Origin: Lachnospiraceae bacterium
Lineage (GTDB): Bacteria; Bacillota; Clostridia; Lachnospirales; Lachnospiraceae
Direction: 5' to 3'
NCBI GenBank assembly: GCA_015057635.1
Contig: SVEB01000023.1
Span: 1 to 64,000, forward strand
DNA: 64,000 nt
Shown here piece after piece: positions 55,001 to 62,481 of this stretch. Every line of letters begins with the position of its first letter. Position 1 is the first letter of the stretch. A program made the translations under genes and the position numbers. Under the pieces are notes generated by a model. That model had not been told where the DNA came from and searched no databases. It saw nothing but the letters and a program-made list of their open reading frames with translations.

Positions 55001-55788
55001 GGTTTCACATCTTTCTCATTCTCACTGTTGACTACGTCAGGAAGCGGAGTTCCCTCCGGATCCGGTGTTGTTATCTTGATATCGCCTACAAGAAGCATTC
55101 CTGTTTCTGCAGGACGAGCGTTCTCACCATGGAGTTCAAGAATGAAATTCGATGCCATGCCTGTTGAGGCAGTAATACTATGATGAACCTTCAGCCAGGT
55201 TTCCCCGTTGTAGCTGCCAATCCAGTCTGGATTCAGGTTATTGTACTCGTAGTCTCTCATGTAGGTATCCACGTTAGAGTATGTCGTTCTGATTCTCCAT
55301 CTCATGTATTTTCCCTGTGCACTCTTCGGATAGTACACATCAAACTCAATCGTTGATCCTTCAGAAACCTCTACAGCCGGACTGAGTGGAGACTCCAGCG
55401 TGATTCCGCCAAACGTGCTTTTTCCGTTATGTACATAATTAATCTGGAGCAAATCCGATTTTCCTTCGGAATCTGCAAATGGATACGAAATCATTTTATA
55501 TGTTCCACCAGCGAAGTCGGCTGGAACACGGTTGTCAAGCGGTTGTCTTGTCGTCCAGTTATTCGTCGGCGCGGTGATTTCTATAGGCACTTGGCCAAGC
55601 CCCGGATCCGCACGAAAATATGGATCTGAGTCGTCCGCCTGGGTATTCATATCGTTTTGTCCAACCATAATTTTGCTCCCCATTTCTTCGGTCGCAGCAA
55701 CGGTAATAGGAACAGGTGCAAATGTAGAAAATACCATAACACCTGTGAGGAGACGGGACATATTAATCAAGAATTTTTTATTTTTCAT
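52042..55788 (-). CDS. Secreted multimodular GH10 xylanase with cohesin-like and dockerin modules
   Basis: 1248 residues. Signal peptide (1-31, ending VAA). A beta-sandwich carbohydrate-binding module (about 65-240). GH10 catalytic domain (about 255-735): HGHVLAWYNQAPGWM (substrate loop), the acid/base Glu448 in NSWDVLNEEV and the nucleophile Glu627 in ISFSELDLKLL, so endo-1,4-beta-xylanase. A cohesin-like domain (about 752-873: VSLHAGKNFAASEFTVTYDPELLHFDP). Repeated Ig-like units (about 875-1170). A C-terminal dockerin I (about 1185-1248) with two Ca2+-loops, GDVNMTGRVDMNDAQL and ADVNGDMKINVLDAAM. Presence of a dockerin implies binding to a cohesin, and the next gene encodes a candidate. Divergent from an AraC regulator. 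Confidence 0.93.
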   Translation of the reverse strand: MKNKKFLINMSRLLTGVMVFSTFAPVPITVAATEEMGSKIMVGQNDMNTQADDSDPYFRADPGLGQVPIEITAPTNNWTTRQPLDNRVPADFAGGTYKMISYPFADSEGKSDLLQINYVHNGKSTFGGITLESPLSPAVEVSEGSTIEFDVYYPKSAQGKYMRWRIRTTYSNVDTYMRDYEYNNLNPDWIGSYNGETWLKVHHSITASTGMASNFILELHGENARPAETGMLLVGDIKITTPDPEGTPLPDVVNSENEKDVKPLKSVYNKENGLFMVGAIGTGTVNGTRARHYEIFVDGNNLKAEGTHPYGPNWLTSVTGEPLNGANTTPGLGEYRFPTNSYLAIRDSGTAGEYKSHGHVLAWYNQAPGWMRQMIPAHLASGYTGTSEFYGLGNGVTTTVAVDKEMARRVQFNHTMYVMRHFLSTDEKYGSSESRGIIPFNSWDVLNEEVHESRHSEIIPTDANSWRTSLKHTNWLVAMSDDEISGDITEHYIYLLFKYAHIAVPNAKMAAAYKANYASLPEYMKLDGHDTDGSIDAYVVDEPPKLTYNDYGTATRTKARTIYNMALELNTAWLSDPLYDGRPLIEVIGFQGHDSVGKTLASDNQYAMALCASLIDKGLLSGISFSELDLKLLPDAPGGGATAPEVLNVRQSDALGYQYALLYKMFAKFAPYIDHIMSWGVAGSGWQGSYVLFDQNNNANAGYYGAMDPDRFILGHSYLDDYFAGEYEKVSADYAVDLGDLGTYVPGTNSQTAKVTTSTPKIDVSETAYVSLHAGKNFAASEFTVTYDPELLHFDPDASVLNGAEYVESETGVLNFTDYGEENQSSYTLAYKPMKGGEAVVAVSGAAFGTQKEAETMDLTKTDLTPDSVIITILAGDYKVNLDEIYTGAASAAEGENYTFAPKDNVNYTYGDPVVTVGGIKAEVIKNEDGSWTVPNVNGDVVVTGTRTPKSYSIKFAYDGDLELTLPEDGTVTYGEDFSFKLPTSNVHGIVAEVMINGVAYTPTVQGGVVTVLGTDISGDISVRFIDILDAARVEIGGSAVNDVVNFVAYATPGEDYVLNLNKNALYKYAVTATINGKAYELTVNGDAYIVKGADFAADDVIAFNVEKTLILGEVEKIEYMKLDGAMLQMIVLRTKRLECKVYTYNGQEMLWSDKYDAYVLLNIIQDGAADVTDVFDLVEGKTVSIDYSGDVNMTGRVDMNDAQLIYNMYNLVENGSIRMEKYLRADVNGDMKINVLDAAMIVNTVLN

Positions 55789-56214
55789 CCTAGATTTCTC
55801 CTTTTCTTATGGCAACATCTAAAATCTTGTTTTAGAGTCGTCCGATTTTTAATTTTCGGAATTTCCGTTTTATCCTTCCCATCCTTTATGCGAGGTCTTA
55901 TATAACACAATATCAGGCTTTGGTATCTCAATGCTGTTTAAAATAAAAGTAGAATGAATCAGGTAATAACCCCGATCAAAAAAATCAGCTCCGTCCCCCT
56001 TCCTTTCTAATATAAAATAACATGCCATACCGGCCCTATATAACCAATATAGCATGTCATTTTTTTCATGAAATACACAAAATGCAATCTCTTTTTTGCA
56101 TTTTCCGACTTCTTTATATACAGTTTTTTTTATGCATGATATAATAATGATAGTCTGTAGGAGACAAAATGAAATGGGAATACTATAATTTGAACACTAA
56201 AAAGGAGTAATGCT
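55789..56214. promoter_or_regulatory. Divergent regulatory region between xylanase and AraC gene
   Basis: Two candidate operators: AAAATGCAA-N8-TTGCATTTT at 56079-56104, and ACATGCCATA/TATAGCATGT (56020-56029 / 56048-56057, one mismatch). A TATAAT at 56140-56145 is a likely -10 for the regulator gene. No catabolite-repression site of the standard pattern was recognised. Confidence 0.5.
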
Positions 56215-57111
56215 ATGCAAAAAGATTATCATTGTTCTTATAGCATTTTAGGTACCGATGTCATATGTGAGTATAAGTGTGCTCACCCGCAGCTCCCGCC
56301 ATCCATTACACTTCATAACCATGATGGTTACGAAATCGTATTGTTTTTAAGTGGAGAGCATGTAACTATTTATGTAGAATCGGAAAGAAAAGAATTAGTA
56401 CGAGGCGATCTTATACTAATTAATTCCTATACGTTTCATGGACTTAGCTTAATTGATTCTTCAAACTATGAACGCGTGGTCATTAATATTGAAGAACGAT
56501 ATCTAAAAAAAATCAGTACAGAAAATACAGACTTATCTTGTTGTTTTCATCAGTCTTCTCCAAATGCTTTGAATCTGATTCATTTAAATGAGTCGGAGAT
56601 TTCACACTTCATGGCCATTTCTTCTAATCTCGAACGTGCAATGAAGGAAGAACATTATGGCCATGATATTCTAAAACGCGCACTTTTATCCGAGCTTTTA
56701 ATTTATATTAATATGATACGTCCTGCTTCTGCCCCCCCTTCCTACTCCAATACGATACCCGAAATTGTCTCAAATACCTTTACATACATAGAAAAGAACC
56801 TGACGACTAATATTACCGTAGAAAAAATGGCCAGGTCTCTTCATCATAATAGTGATTATCTAAGTCGTTGTTTTAGAGAGGCTACGGGCTATACGCTAAA
56901 ACATTATGTACTCGCCAAACGAATTGCTTTAGCACAAAAATATCTTCGCGAAGGCTCTTCGCCTTATGACGTATGCTTTTTTATCGGATTTAATAATTAT
57001 TCCAGTTTTTCCAGAGCTTTTTCCAAACAGATCGGTTGCTCTCCAAAACAATATCAGCTCATGTATCGTAAAAAGATAAGAGCCGAAGTATGCATGAATC
57101 GCCAATGGTAG
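56215..57111 (+). CDS. AraC-family regulator with cupin domain
   Basis: 298 residues. N-terminal cupin-like sensor (residues 30-160): ITLHNHDGYEIVLFLSGEH and VRGDLILINSYTFHGL place the metal or sugar-binding pocket. C-terminal pair of helix-turn-helices: NITVEKMARSLHHNSDYLSRCFREATG and VCFFIGFNNYSSFSRAFSKQIG. This is the standard organisation of sugar-responsive regulators. AAAGGAG precedes the ATG. Divergent from the xylanase gene, so it probably controls it in response to xylan-derived sugars. Confidence 0.93.
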   Translation: MQKDYHCSYSILGTDVICEYKCAHPQLPPSITLHNHDGYEIVLFLSGEHVTIYVESERKELVRGDLILINSYTFHGLSLIDSSNYERVVINIEERYLKKISTENTDLSCCFHQSSPNALNLIHLNESEISHFMAISSNLERAMKEEHYGHDILKRALLSELLIYINMIRPASAPPSYSNTIPEIVSNTFTYIEKNLTTNITVEKMARSLHHNSDYLSRCFREATGYTLKHYVLAKRIALAQKYLREGSSPYDVCFFIGFNNYSSFSRAFSKQIGCSPKQYQLMYRKKIRAEVCMNRQW

Positions 57112-57121
57112 GATGGTATCT

Positions 57122-57334
57122 CTACTGCCTTATCGCATTCCTTAGATTATATATTGAGAAAAACAAACAACACATTACTGCACCGAACAAAGCTACCAGT
57201 AAATATGGCGAAGCCCATACCGCTAATGTTTCGTAATTGTAATGCATCATATATAGAAAAGCATAGATCCATATCGCAACTGTCGCTGATTCAACAGCCT
57301 TCATCCCTATCATTACATTCTCTGAATTTGACAT
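57122..57334 (-). CDS. Small two-helix membrane protein
   Basis: 70 residues from ATG 57334 after GGAAGAG. Two hydrophobic helices (about 15-33 and 40-62) with an aromatic turn (MMHYNYETLAVW) between them. No family recognised. It converges on the AraC gene with only 10 bases between the stops. Confidence 0.5.
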   Translation of the reverse strand: MSNSENVMIGMKAVESATVAIWIYAFLYMMHYNYETLAVWASPYLLVALFGAVMCCLFFSIYNLRNAIRQ

Positions 57335-57453
57335 TAAATATTCTCTTCCTGTGCTGCAATCATAGTGCAAAGCACAATCATAAAAAACTCAAAGAATCAG
57401 TAGATTCGGTTACTATTGTTTTTACATCTGTGACAGAACCTGAGACATAAAAA

Positions 57454-57491
57454 CAGGATATCATTGTAATAAAAGCTACAACGATATCCTG
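57454..57491. terminator. Hairpin terminator, probably bidirectional
   Basis: CAGGATATCATTGTA and TACAACGATATCCTG pair with one mismatch around ATAAAAGC. Confidence 0.65.
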
Positions 57492-57522
57492 ATAAATTCT
57501 ATACCGGATGATATTTTGAATT

Positions 57523-57642
57523 TTATAAAAGTCCTGCATCCGGCATATTCAGCAGTAAAAGCGTCTTTGAAAGGTTTATTCTCTCAATATCCTCCTGGCT
57601 CTGGATGTCTAATGGAGCAGAATTCATAAAATACATCCTCAT
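57523..57642 (-). CDS. Small ORF or gene remnant downstream of the hydrolase
   Basis: 39 residues from ATG 57642: APLDIQSQEDIERINLSKTL in the middle, ending NMPDAGLL. The frame is in phase with the hydrolase gene upstream (its TAA is the only stop between them), so it may be the last part of a longer gene cut by a stop, or an independent peptide. No ribosome site is clear. Confidence 0.3.
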   Translation of the reverse strand: MRMYFMNSAPLDIQSQEDIERINLSKTLLLLNMPDAGLL

Positions 57643-57684
57643 TGCTGCAGCATTGCTATTACAAAAAAGAATATAACCATAATA

Positions 57685-58644
57685 TTAATTGATGATCTCC
57701 CTAACAAATGTTTCGATATACTCTGAAACCTCATCAAAATTAGACCAGTATAGATAATGCTCCGAATCATCTATCACCACTTGTTTACTATTGTTAGACC
57801 ATGAAGCCAATTGAATTTGCACATCGTTCCATTCTTTACCACTATCAGAAGAAAGAACTAGCACAGGTATTTCTCCTAAGGAAGGTCCTTTGGAAACGGT
57901 TTCTCCATTCTCATTTATAAGCTTAATCGTGCTCAGTGAGGCAGGATTTCCAGCCAACTGATAATACATTGCTTTATCTAACTTCTTAACTTTCTTTGAT
58001 ATATTTTGATTTCTGACGCTCTCGCCATACAGTGGCAATAAAACACCCAATTCTCCCAATAGACGATTCACACCGAATGTCCGGATAAAGGCGGTGCCTC
58101 TGTTAAGTATTTTTGCAAGGAGTTCTGTATCGTTACTATAAAACTCAGGGCTTCCAGAGTCTAGAAATATGATCCCCTTCACTTTTTCCGGATTCATTTG
58201 CGCATATCGAATCGTCTCAAGAGAACCAAGTGAATGGCAGAGTAATATTACCGGTTTGTTTTGAGCAACGGTATCAATTAATATTGAAAGTTCATTCGCC
58301 AAGTTCTCAATCGTTCGTGGAGTTTTTGTATTTGAACTCCATCCGCTTCCGGCATGATCAAATGTCACAGTCTGCCCTATTGTTGATAACATATTTTGAA
58401 GAGCATAAAAATCCGTATAGGCGCATGGTGTTCCCGAACCTGTGATAAAGAAGAATGCGACCTCACCAGTGCCCTGCGAATAATAGTGTGCCTGGTATGT
58501 TCCCACATCAACGTATGCTCCAACTGCAGGATATCTTTTTCTCTCAGCTCGAACCATAATAAATTGCCAGATTAAACCTATTATTAAAAGTATGATAAGT
58601 ATGATCGGCATATAAGATTTCTTCCATTTACGTTTACTTTTCAT
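57685..58644 (-). CDS. Membrane-anchored alpha/beta hydrolase
   Basis: 319 residues. One N-terminal helix (about 11-30) anchors the protein, with the enzyme outside. Triad: HG-like VAFFFITGSGTPCAY, nucleophile Ser in LLCHSLGSLE, an acidic residue near LVLSSDSGKEW, and His in IDDSEHYLYW. Likely a lipase or esterase of the abhydrolase_6 type; substrate unknown. A 43-base spacer separates it from the MgtC gene upstream of it. Confidence 0.82.
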   Translation of the reverse strand: MKSKRKWKKSYMPIILIILLIIGLIWQFIMVRAERKRYPAVGAYVDVGTYQAHYYSQGTGEVAFFFITGSGTPCAYTDFYALQNMLSTIGQTVTFDHAGSGWSSNTKTPRTIENLANELSILIDTVAQNKPVILLCHSLGSLETIRYAQMNPEKVKGIIFLDSGSPEFYSNDTELLAKILNRGTAFIRTFGVNRLLGELGVLLPLYGESVRNQNISKKVKKLDKAMYYQLAGNPASLSTIKLINENGETVSKGPSLGEIPVLVLSSDSGKEWNDVQIQLASWSNNSKQVVIDDSEHYLYWSNFDEVSEYIETFVREIIN

Positions 58645-58815
58645 CTGTGCTCCTAACCTCGGATTTGTAAATACTTAATATATTTATTGAAAGCTGCTTG
58701 GTTCTCCTTAAGAACAAATAAGTTCATTTTTCTTAAAATCCATCTCTATATTTTACATAATAAAACCATTTTTTTTAATTGTCCATTCTATTACGAATTC
58801 TTTTGATGCATCACT

Positions 58816-59466
58816 TTACATTTCATCCACGTATGCCACAAAATTACTTGCCTTAATCAGCTCCAGCATATCACTGTGCTTTTCCTTATTCGGAAATTTC
58901 AGTACAAATGCAATACTTGTATATTTTCCAACCGTCCCCATGATCTCAAATTCTGTAATCACGATTGCCTGTTCCTGCAGAAACTGAACAAACTTATAAA
59001 ATCCATCATCATTGTCAAACAGAACATACAGTCTGAGACGCTTGCTGGAAGATAGATATTTTGTCTGTATCTTTGCCCCAATCAGCATGGAAAAAAGGAT
59101 GACAAGAAGCATGACCACAGCAGCTTCATAAAAGCCTTCTCCAATCACAATGCCCATACAGGCAGCCGTCCATAAGCCGGCTGCCGTGGTCAGACCTTTG
59201 ATACTGTGAAATCCGGTTACCATAATGGTTCCGGCACCAATAAATCCAATTCCGCTGATTACCTGCGATGCCATACGGGTAGGATCCGAGACTTGATAGG
59301 TCTCAAAGATATAGAGTCCTGACATGATTGCTGCGGCAGCTCCAACACAGACTAACGTATATGTACGAAGACCTGCTCCCCTTAGCTTTCTTGTTCGTTC
59401 AAATCCAAGCGCAGCCCCAAATGCCATTGCCATCACAAAACGAATTACTATTGTTGAAAATGACAT
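58816..59466 (-). CDS. mgtC: MgtC/SapB family membrane protein
   Basis: 216 residues from ATG 59466. Four or five hydrophobic helices with the MgtC hallmarks: GAALGFERTRKLRGAGLRTYTLVC near the N-terminus (the conserved Glu-Arg and RTY), QVISGIGFIGAGTIMVTG and SIKGLTTAAGLWTAA. The C-terminal 75 residues form a soluble ACT-like domain (LRLYVLFDNDDGF). MgtC proteins help growth at low Mg2+ and in some pathogens inhibit F-ATP synthase. It begins inside the stop region of a 41-residue ORF upstream, so translation is coupled. Confidence 0.92.
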   Translation of the reverse strand: MSFSTIVIRFVMAMAFGAALGFERTRKLRGAGLRTYTLVCVGAAAAIMSGLYIFETYQVSDPTRMASQVISGIGFIGAGTIMVTGFHSIKGLTTAAGLWTAACMGIVIGEGFYEAAVVMLLVILFSMLIGAKIQTKYLSSSKRLRLYVLFDNDDGFYKFVQFLQEQAIVITEFEIMGTVGKYTSIAFVLKFPNKEKHSDMLELIKASNFVAYVDEM

Positions 59467-59468
59467 AT

Positions 59469-59594
59469 TCAAGTGTTCACCTGCTTTCCCAGTTTCATCA
59501 ACATTTTATAAATTTCTTCTAACGGTAATGAGCCTGTTTGCAGAAGATACCTGTTTCGCCAGGCTTCTGCCCCAAAACGAACTGCGAAATTCAC
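59469..59594 (-). CDS. Small coupled ORF before mgtC (41 residues)
   Basis: GTG 59594, 8 bases after a strong AAGGAGAAAGAAG, opens a 41-codon frame ending at TGA 59469, three bases before the mgtC ATG (TTGAATATG). The peptide FGAEAWRNRYLLQTGSLPL with LEEIYKMLMKLGKQVNT after it is amphipathic and helical with no membrane segment. The mgtC ribosome site itself is weak, so this ORF may serve to couple or regulate mgtC translation, or be a leader peptide. No family recognised. Confidence 0.55.
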   Translation of the reverse strand: MNFAVRFGAEAWRNRYLLQTGSLPLEEIYKMLMKLGKQVNT

Positions 59595-59605
59595 CTTCTT
59601 TCTCC

Positions 59606-60682
59606 TTAAATAATATGAATATCGCACGGATTAAACCTGACAAATGCATTCTCCCCTACCTTAAAGATATGTTTATGCTTTGGATTATACTCCATGAGTT
59701 TCACCAAGGTATCTCCCACCATCACATGATAGTTCTGATACGAACCCATAAAGCAGGAAACCACGACCTTACATGGCAGCTGTCCTTCCGTACCGAGAGT
59801 GGCTGATTCCGGGCGCAGTACTACCGTGCACCTGCTGCCAGCCGGTATGTGGTCCACCTGATCCACCTTCATCGCATAGTCCCCGATCATTACCATGCCG
59901 CTTCCGCCTTCTTTTTGCGTCAGAGTTCCATGTAGGAAATTCGCTTCTCCGATAAAATCAGCCACAAATTCATCAGCCGGATGATAATAAATATCCTCCG
60001 GCGTTCCAACCTGAGCTATCACTCCCTTATTCATAATGATAATCTGATCCGATAATGCCATGGCTTCACTCTGATCATGGGTCACATAGATAGCCGTGAT
60101 TCCAACTCTTTGTTGAATATTACGGATTTCGGTACGCATTACCACTCGAAGCTTCGCATCCAGATTCGATAATGGTTCATCGAATAGCAGAACGCTTGGC
60201 TCCACCACAAGGGCGCGAGCCAGAGCGACACGCTGCTGCTGCCCGCCGGAAAGCTGGTTTGTCATACGGCCTTCCATTCCCTGAAGTTCTACAAGCTCTA
60301 AAATATCCATCACTTTCTTTCGAATCTCTTCATGACTTAATTGCCGGATTTTTAATCCATAGGCCACATTATCAAACACGTTATAGTGCGGAAACAGGGC
60401 GTAGCTTTGAAACACCATGGCGGTATCTCTCTTATTCGGAGTAAGTTTATTGATTGGATCATCTCCCAAGTAGATTTCCCCTTCATCCGGACTTTCAAAA
60501 CCGGCGATCATCCGAAGTGTTGTTGTCTTTCCACATCCGGACGGTCCTAAAAGCGTGACAAACTTCCCCGGTTCTATGATAATACTCGCATTGTCCACTG
60601 CTTTAAAATCTTTTCCCGTCTTTGGATCTTCATATATCTTTGAAATGTGCTCCAGCCGGATTCCTTTTGATTTTGTAATCAT
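59606..60682 (-). CDS. ABC importer ATP-binding protein (FbpC/PotA-like)
   Basis: 358 residues. Walker A LLGPSGCGKTTTLRMIAG, Q-loop VFQSYALFPHYNV, signature LSGGQQQRVALARAL, Walker B VLLFDEPLSNLDA, switch His in YVTHDQSEAMAL, and a C-terminal TOBE domain (RPESATLG, GSYQNYHVMV). The front EDPKTGKDFKAVDN insertion is typical of iron/polyamine/phosphonate importers. The ATG overlaps the permease stop by 4 bases. Last gene of the binding protein-permease-ATPase unit; MgtC follows. Confidence 0.92.
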   Translation of the reverse strand: MITKSKGIRLEHISKIYEDPKTGKDFKAVDNASIIIEPGKFVTLLGPSGCGKTTTLRMIAGFESPDEGEIYLGDDPINKLTPNKRDTAMVFQSYALFPHYNVFDNVAYGLKIRQLSHEEIRKKVMDILELVELQGMEGRMTNQLSGGQQQRVALARALVVEPSVLLFDEPLSNLDAKLRVVMRTEIRNIQQRVGITAIYVTHDQSEAMALSDQIIIMNKGVIAQVGTPEDIYYHPADEFVADFIGEANFLHGTLTQKEGGSGMVMIGDYAMKVDQVDHIPAGSRCTVVLRPESATLGTEGQLPCKVVVSCFMGSYQNYHVMVGDTLVKLMEYNPKHKHIFKVGENAFVRFNPCDIHII

Positions 60683-62397
60683 ATTTTTGTCTCCCCCTTA
60701 ATTTTTCTGCTCGTCCCAAAAAAGCGCATAAAAAGATTCATAAACAGCACCGATACATACACAATAAGAATTAAAATGGTCGCATAGGCACAGGCAACAC
60801 CATAGTATCCTTTTTCAGCAAATTCATTGATCTGACAGGTGATCAGTAAAAACTGCGGCGTCACTAACAGAATAATCGCACTGATTGCGGTAATGGATCT
60901 TACAAAGGAAGTAACCAGTCCGCTGAAAAAAGAATCCTTGATAAGTGGAAGGGTCACAGTGGCAAATACTCTTCCGCTGCCGGCTCCGAGGTCATATGCC
61001 GATTCCTCTATGGATTTATCAATCTGCCTTAGTGCAGAAATTCCGCTCCTTGTTCCAACCGGAAGACTTCGAACGATAAATACAATGATTAGGATTGCCC
61101 CGGTACCATATAAACCGGCCATAACCCCGGAATGAAACAGACCATTGGCATAACCGCGAATATAGCCAATACCAAGCACAGTTCCCGGAACTGCCATTGC
61201 TAGCATTGATACAAATTCAATAAAGCCTTTGGATCTAAATTTCTTCTTCACAACAAGATAGGAAATGATCATGGACAGCAGCGCGGTAATCGGCGCCGCT
61301 ATAATGGACAGCAGAAAGGAATCTTTAAATGCCTTAAATCCGCTGTATTTAAACAGATAATGAAACCACTTAAAGGTCAGGGAATAATCACGTCCCCACA
61401 ATTTAAACAGCGCCCCAAACGGTATCATAATGTACATCAGAATAACAAAGATTGCAACGAGGGAACAAAAAATCGTCAGCGGAATTCTGACACTCTTATC
61501 CGAGATCAGCATCCTTGCACGGCTTGCTTTTCCGGTGAGAGTTGCTGCAGTCTTTCGCTCGAGATAATATTTTTGAATAAAGAAAAGAATCAGAGTCAGT
61601 GACAGAAGCATCACAGACATGGCAGCTGCACCGGTGGAATCGTACGATCCGGTGACCTGCAGATAAATCGTTGTCGCTAATGTATCGTAATCCCCTCCAA
61701 TCAGCATTGGATTGGCGAAATCAGCAACCGATTCAATAAAGGTAACCAAAAATGCATTTCCAAGCCCCGGAAGCATTAAGGGCAGGGTTACGGTTCTAAA
61801 TACTCGCCACCTGGAAGCCCCCATATCCTGCGCTGCTTCCTCTAAGGATGGATCAATGTTCTTTAACAGCCCCTTTAACATCAGATAGCATACAGGGAAG
61901 AAGGTAAGTGTCTGCACCACTACGATTCCCTTTAGTCCGTAAACGTTGGAATTATAAATATGTAACAGCGATCTTGTCAGGATACCGCTGCGACCAAACA
62001 GCATGATCATGGACAAGGAAAGAACAAATGGCGGTGATACCACCGGCAGAAGGGATACCACACGAAACAGTCCTCCCACAGCCTTACTTCTTACTTTTAC
62101 ATAAACATCCACATAAGCAAATAACAGGCCGATTAACGTAGATAACAAGCCGGTGATCAGTCCTAACACAATGGTATTGCTAAATGCCTTGCGAAACCGT
62201 TCCATATCAAGCACCCTGCGAAACACATCTAGTGTTACATGTCCCTCGGTATAAAAGCTGTCCACCAGCAAAACAAATAACGGATAAACAATAAATAAAA
62301 CAAGAAACAGTAACAGGACAAGAATCATTCCCATCATTACCGGATCCGACCATAATTTCTTCCTGTCCAGTCTTGCACTCTTACTTTTCCCATCCAC
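60679..62397 (-). CDS. ABC permease, FbpB-like fused two-domain type
   Basis: 572 residues with twelve hydrophobic helices, i.e. two permease halves in one chain, as in FbpB/ThiP-type importers. Each half has its EAA loop: SLEEAAQDMGASRWRVFRTVTLPL in the first half and SIEESAYDLGAGSGRVFATVTLPL in the second. Positive N-terminus and a large periplasmic loop are as in ferric or phosphonate importers. It lies 84 bases after the binding protein gene with an attenuator-like hairpin between, and overlaps the ATPase gene. Confidence 0.93.
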   Translation of the reverse strand: MDGKSKSARLDRKKLWSDPVMMGMILVLLLFLVLFIVYPLFVLLVDSFYTEGHVTLDVFRRVLDMERFRKAFSNTIVLGLITGLLSTLIGLLFAYVDVYVKVRSKAVGGLFRVVSLLPVVSPPFVLSLSMIMLFGRSGILTRSLLHIYNSNVYGLKGIVVVQTLTFFPVCYLMLKGLLKNIDPSLEEAAQDMGASRWRVFRTVTLPLMLPGLGNAFLVTFIESVADFANPMLIGGDYDTLATTIYLQVTGSYDSTGAAAMSVMLLSLTLILFFIQKYYLERKTAATLTGKASRARMLISDKSVRIPLTIFCSLVAIFVILMYIMIPFGALFKLWGRDYSLTFKWFHYLFKYSGFKAFKDSFLLSIIAAPITALLSMIISYLVVKKKFRSKGFIEFVSMLAMAVPGTVLGIGYIRGYANGLFHSGVMAGLYGTGAILIIVFIVRSLPVGTRSGISALRQIDKSIEESAYDLGAGSGRVFATVTLPLIKDSFFSGLVTSFVRSITAISAIILLVTPQFLLITCQINEFAEKGYYGVACAYATILILIVYVSVLFMNLFMRFFGTSRKIKGETKI

Positions 62398-62435
62398 AGA
62401 TGATTCCCCTTTCTATTCAAAGATTGCTTCGAACA

Positions 62436-62469
62436 CAAAAGAGGGGTGGTGAATCCGCCATCCCCCTCT
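62436..62469 (-). terminator. Intercistronic attenuator between binding protein and permease
   Basis: AGAGGGG(GA)TGG-CGGATTCA-CCACCCCTCT followed by TTTTGTG on the minus strand, within the 84-base gap. A leaky terminator or RNA-stabilising hairpin here would give more binding protein than permease. Confidence 0.7.
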
Positions 62470-62481
62470 GACTATAAGAGC

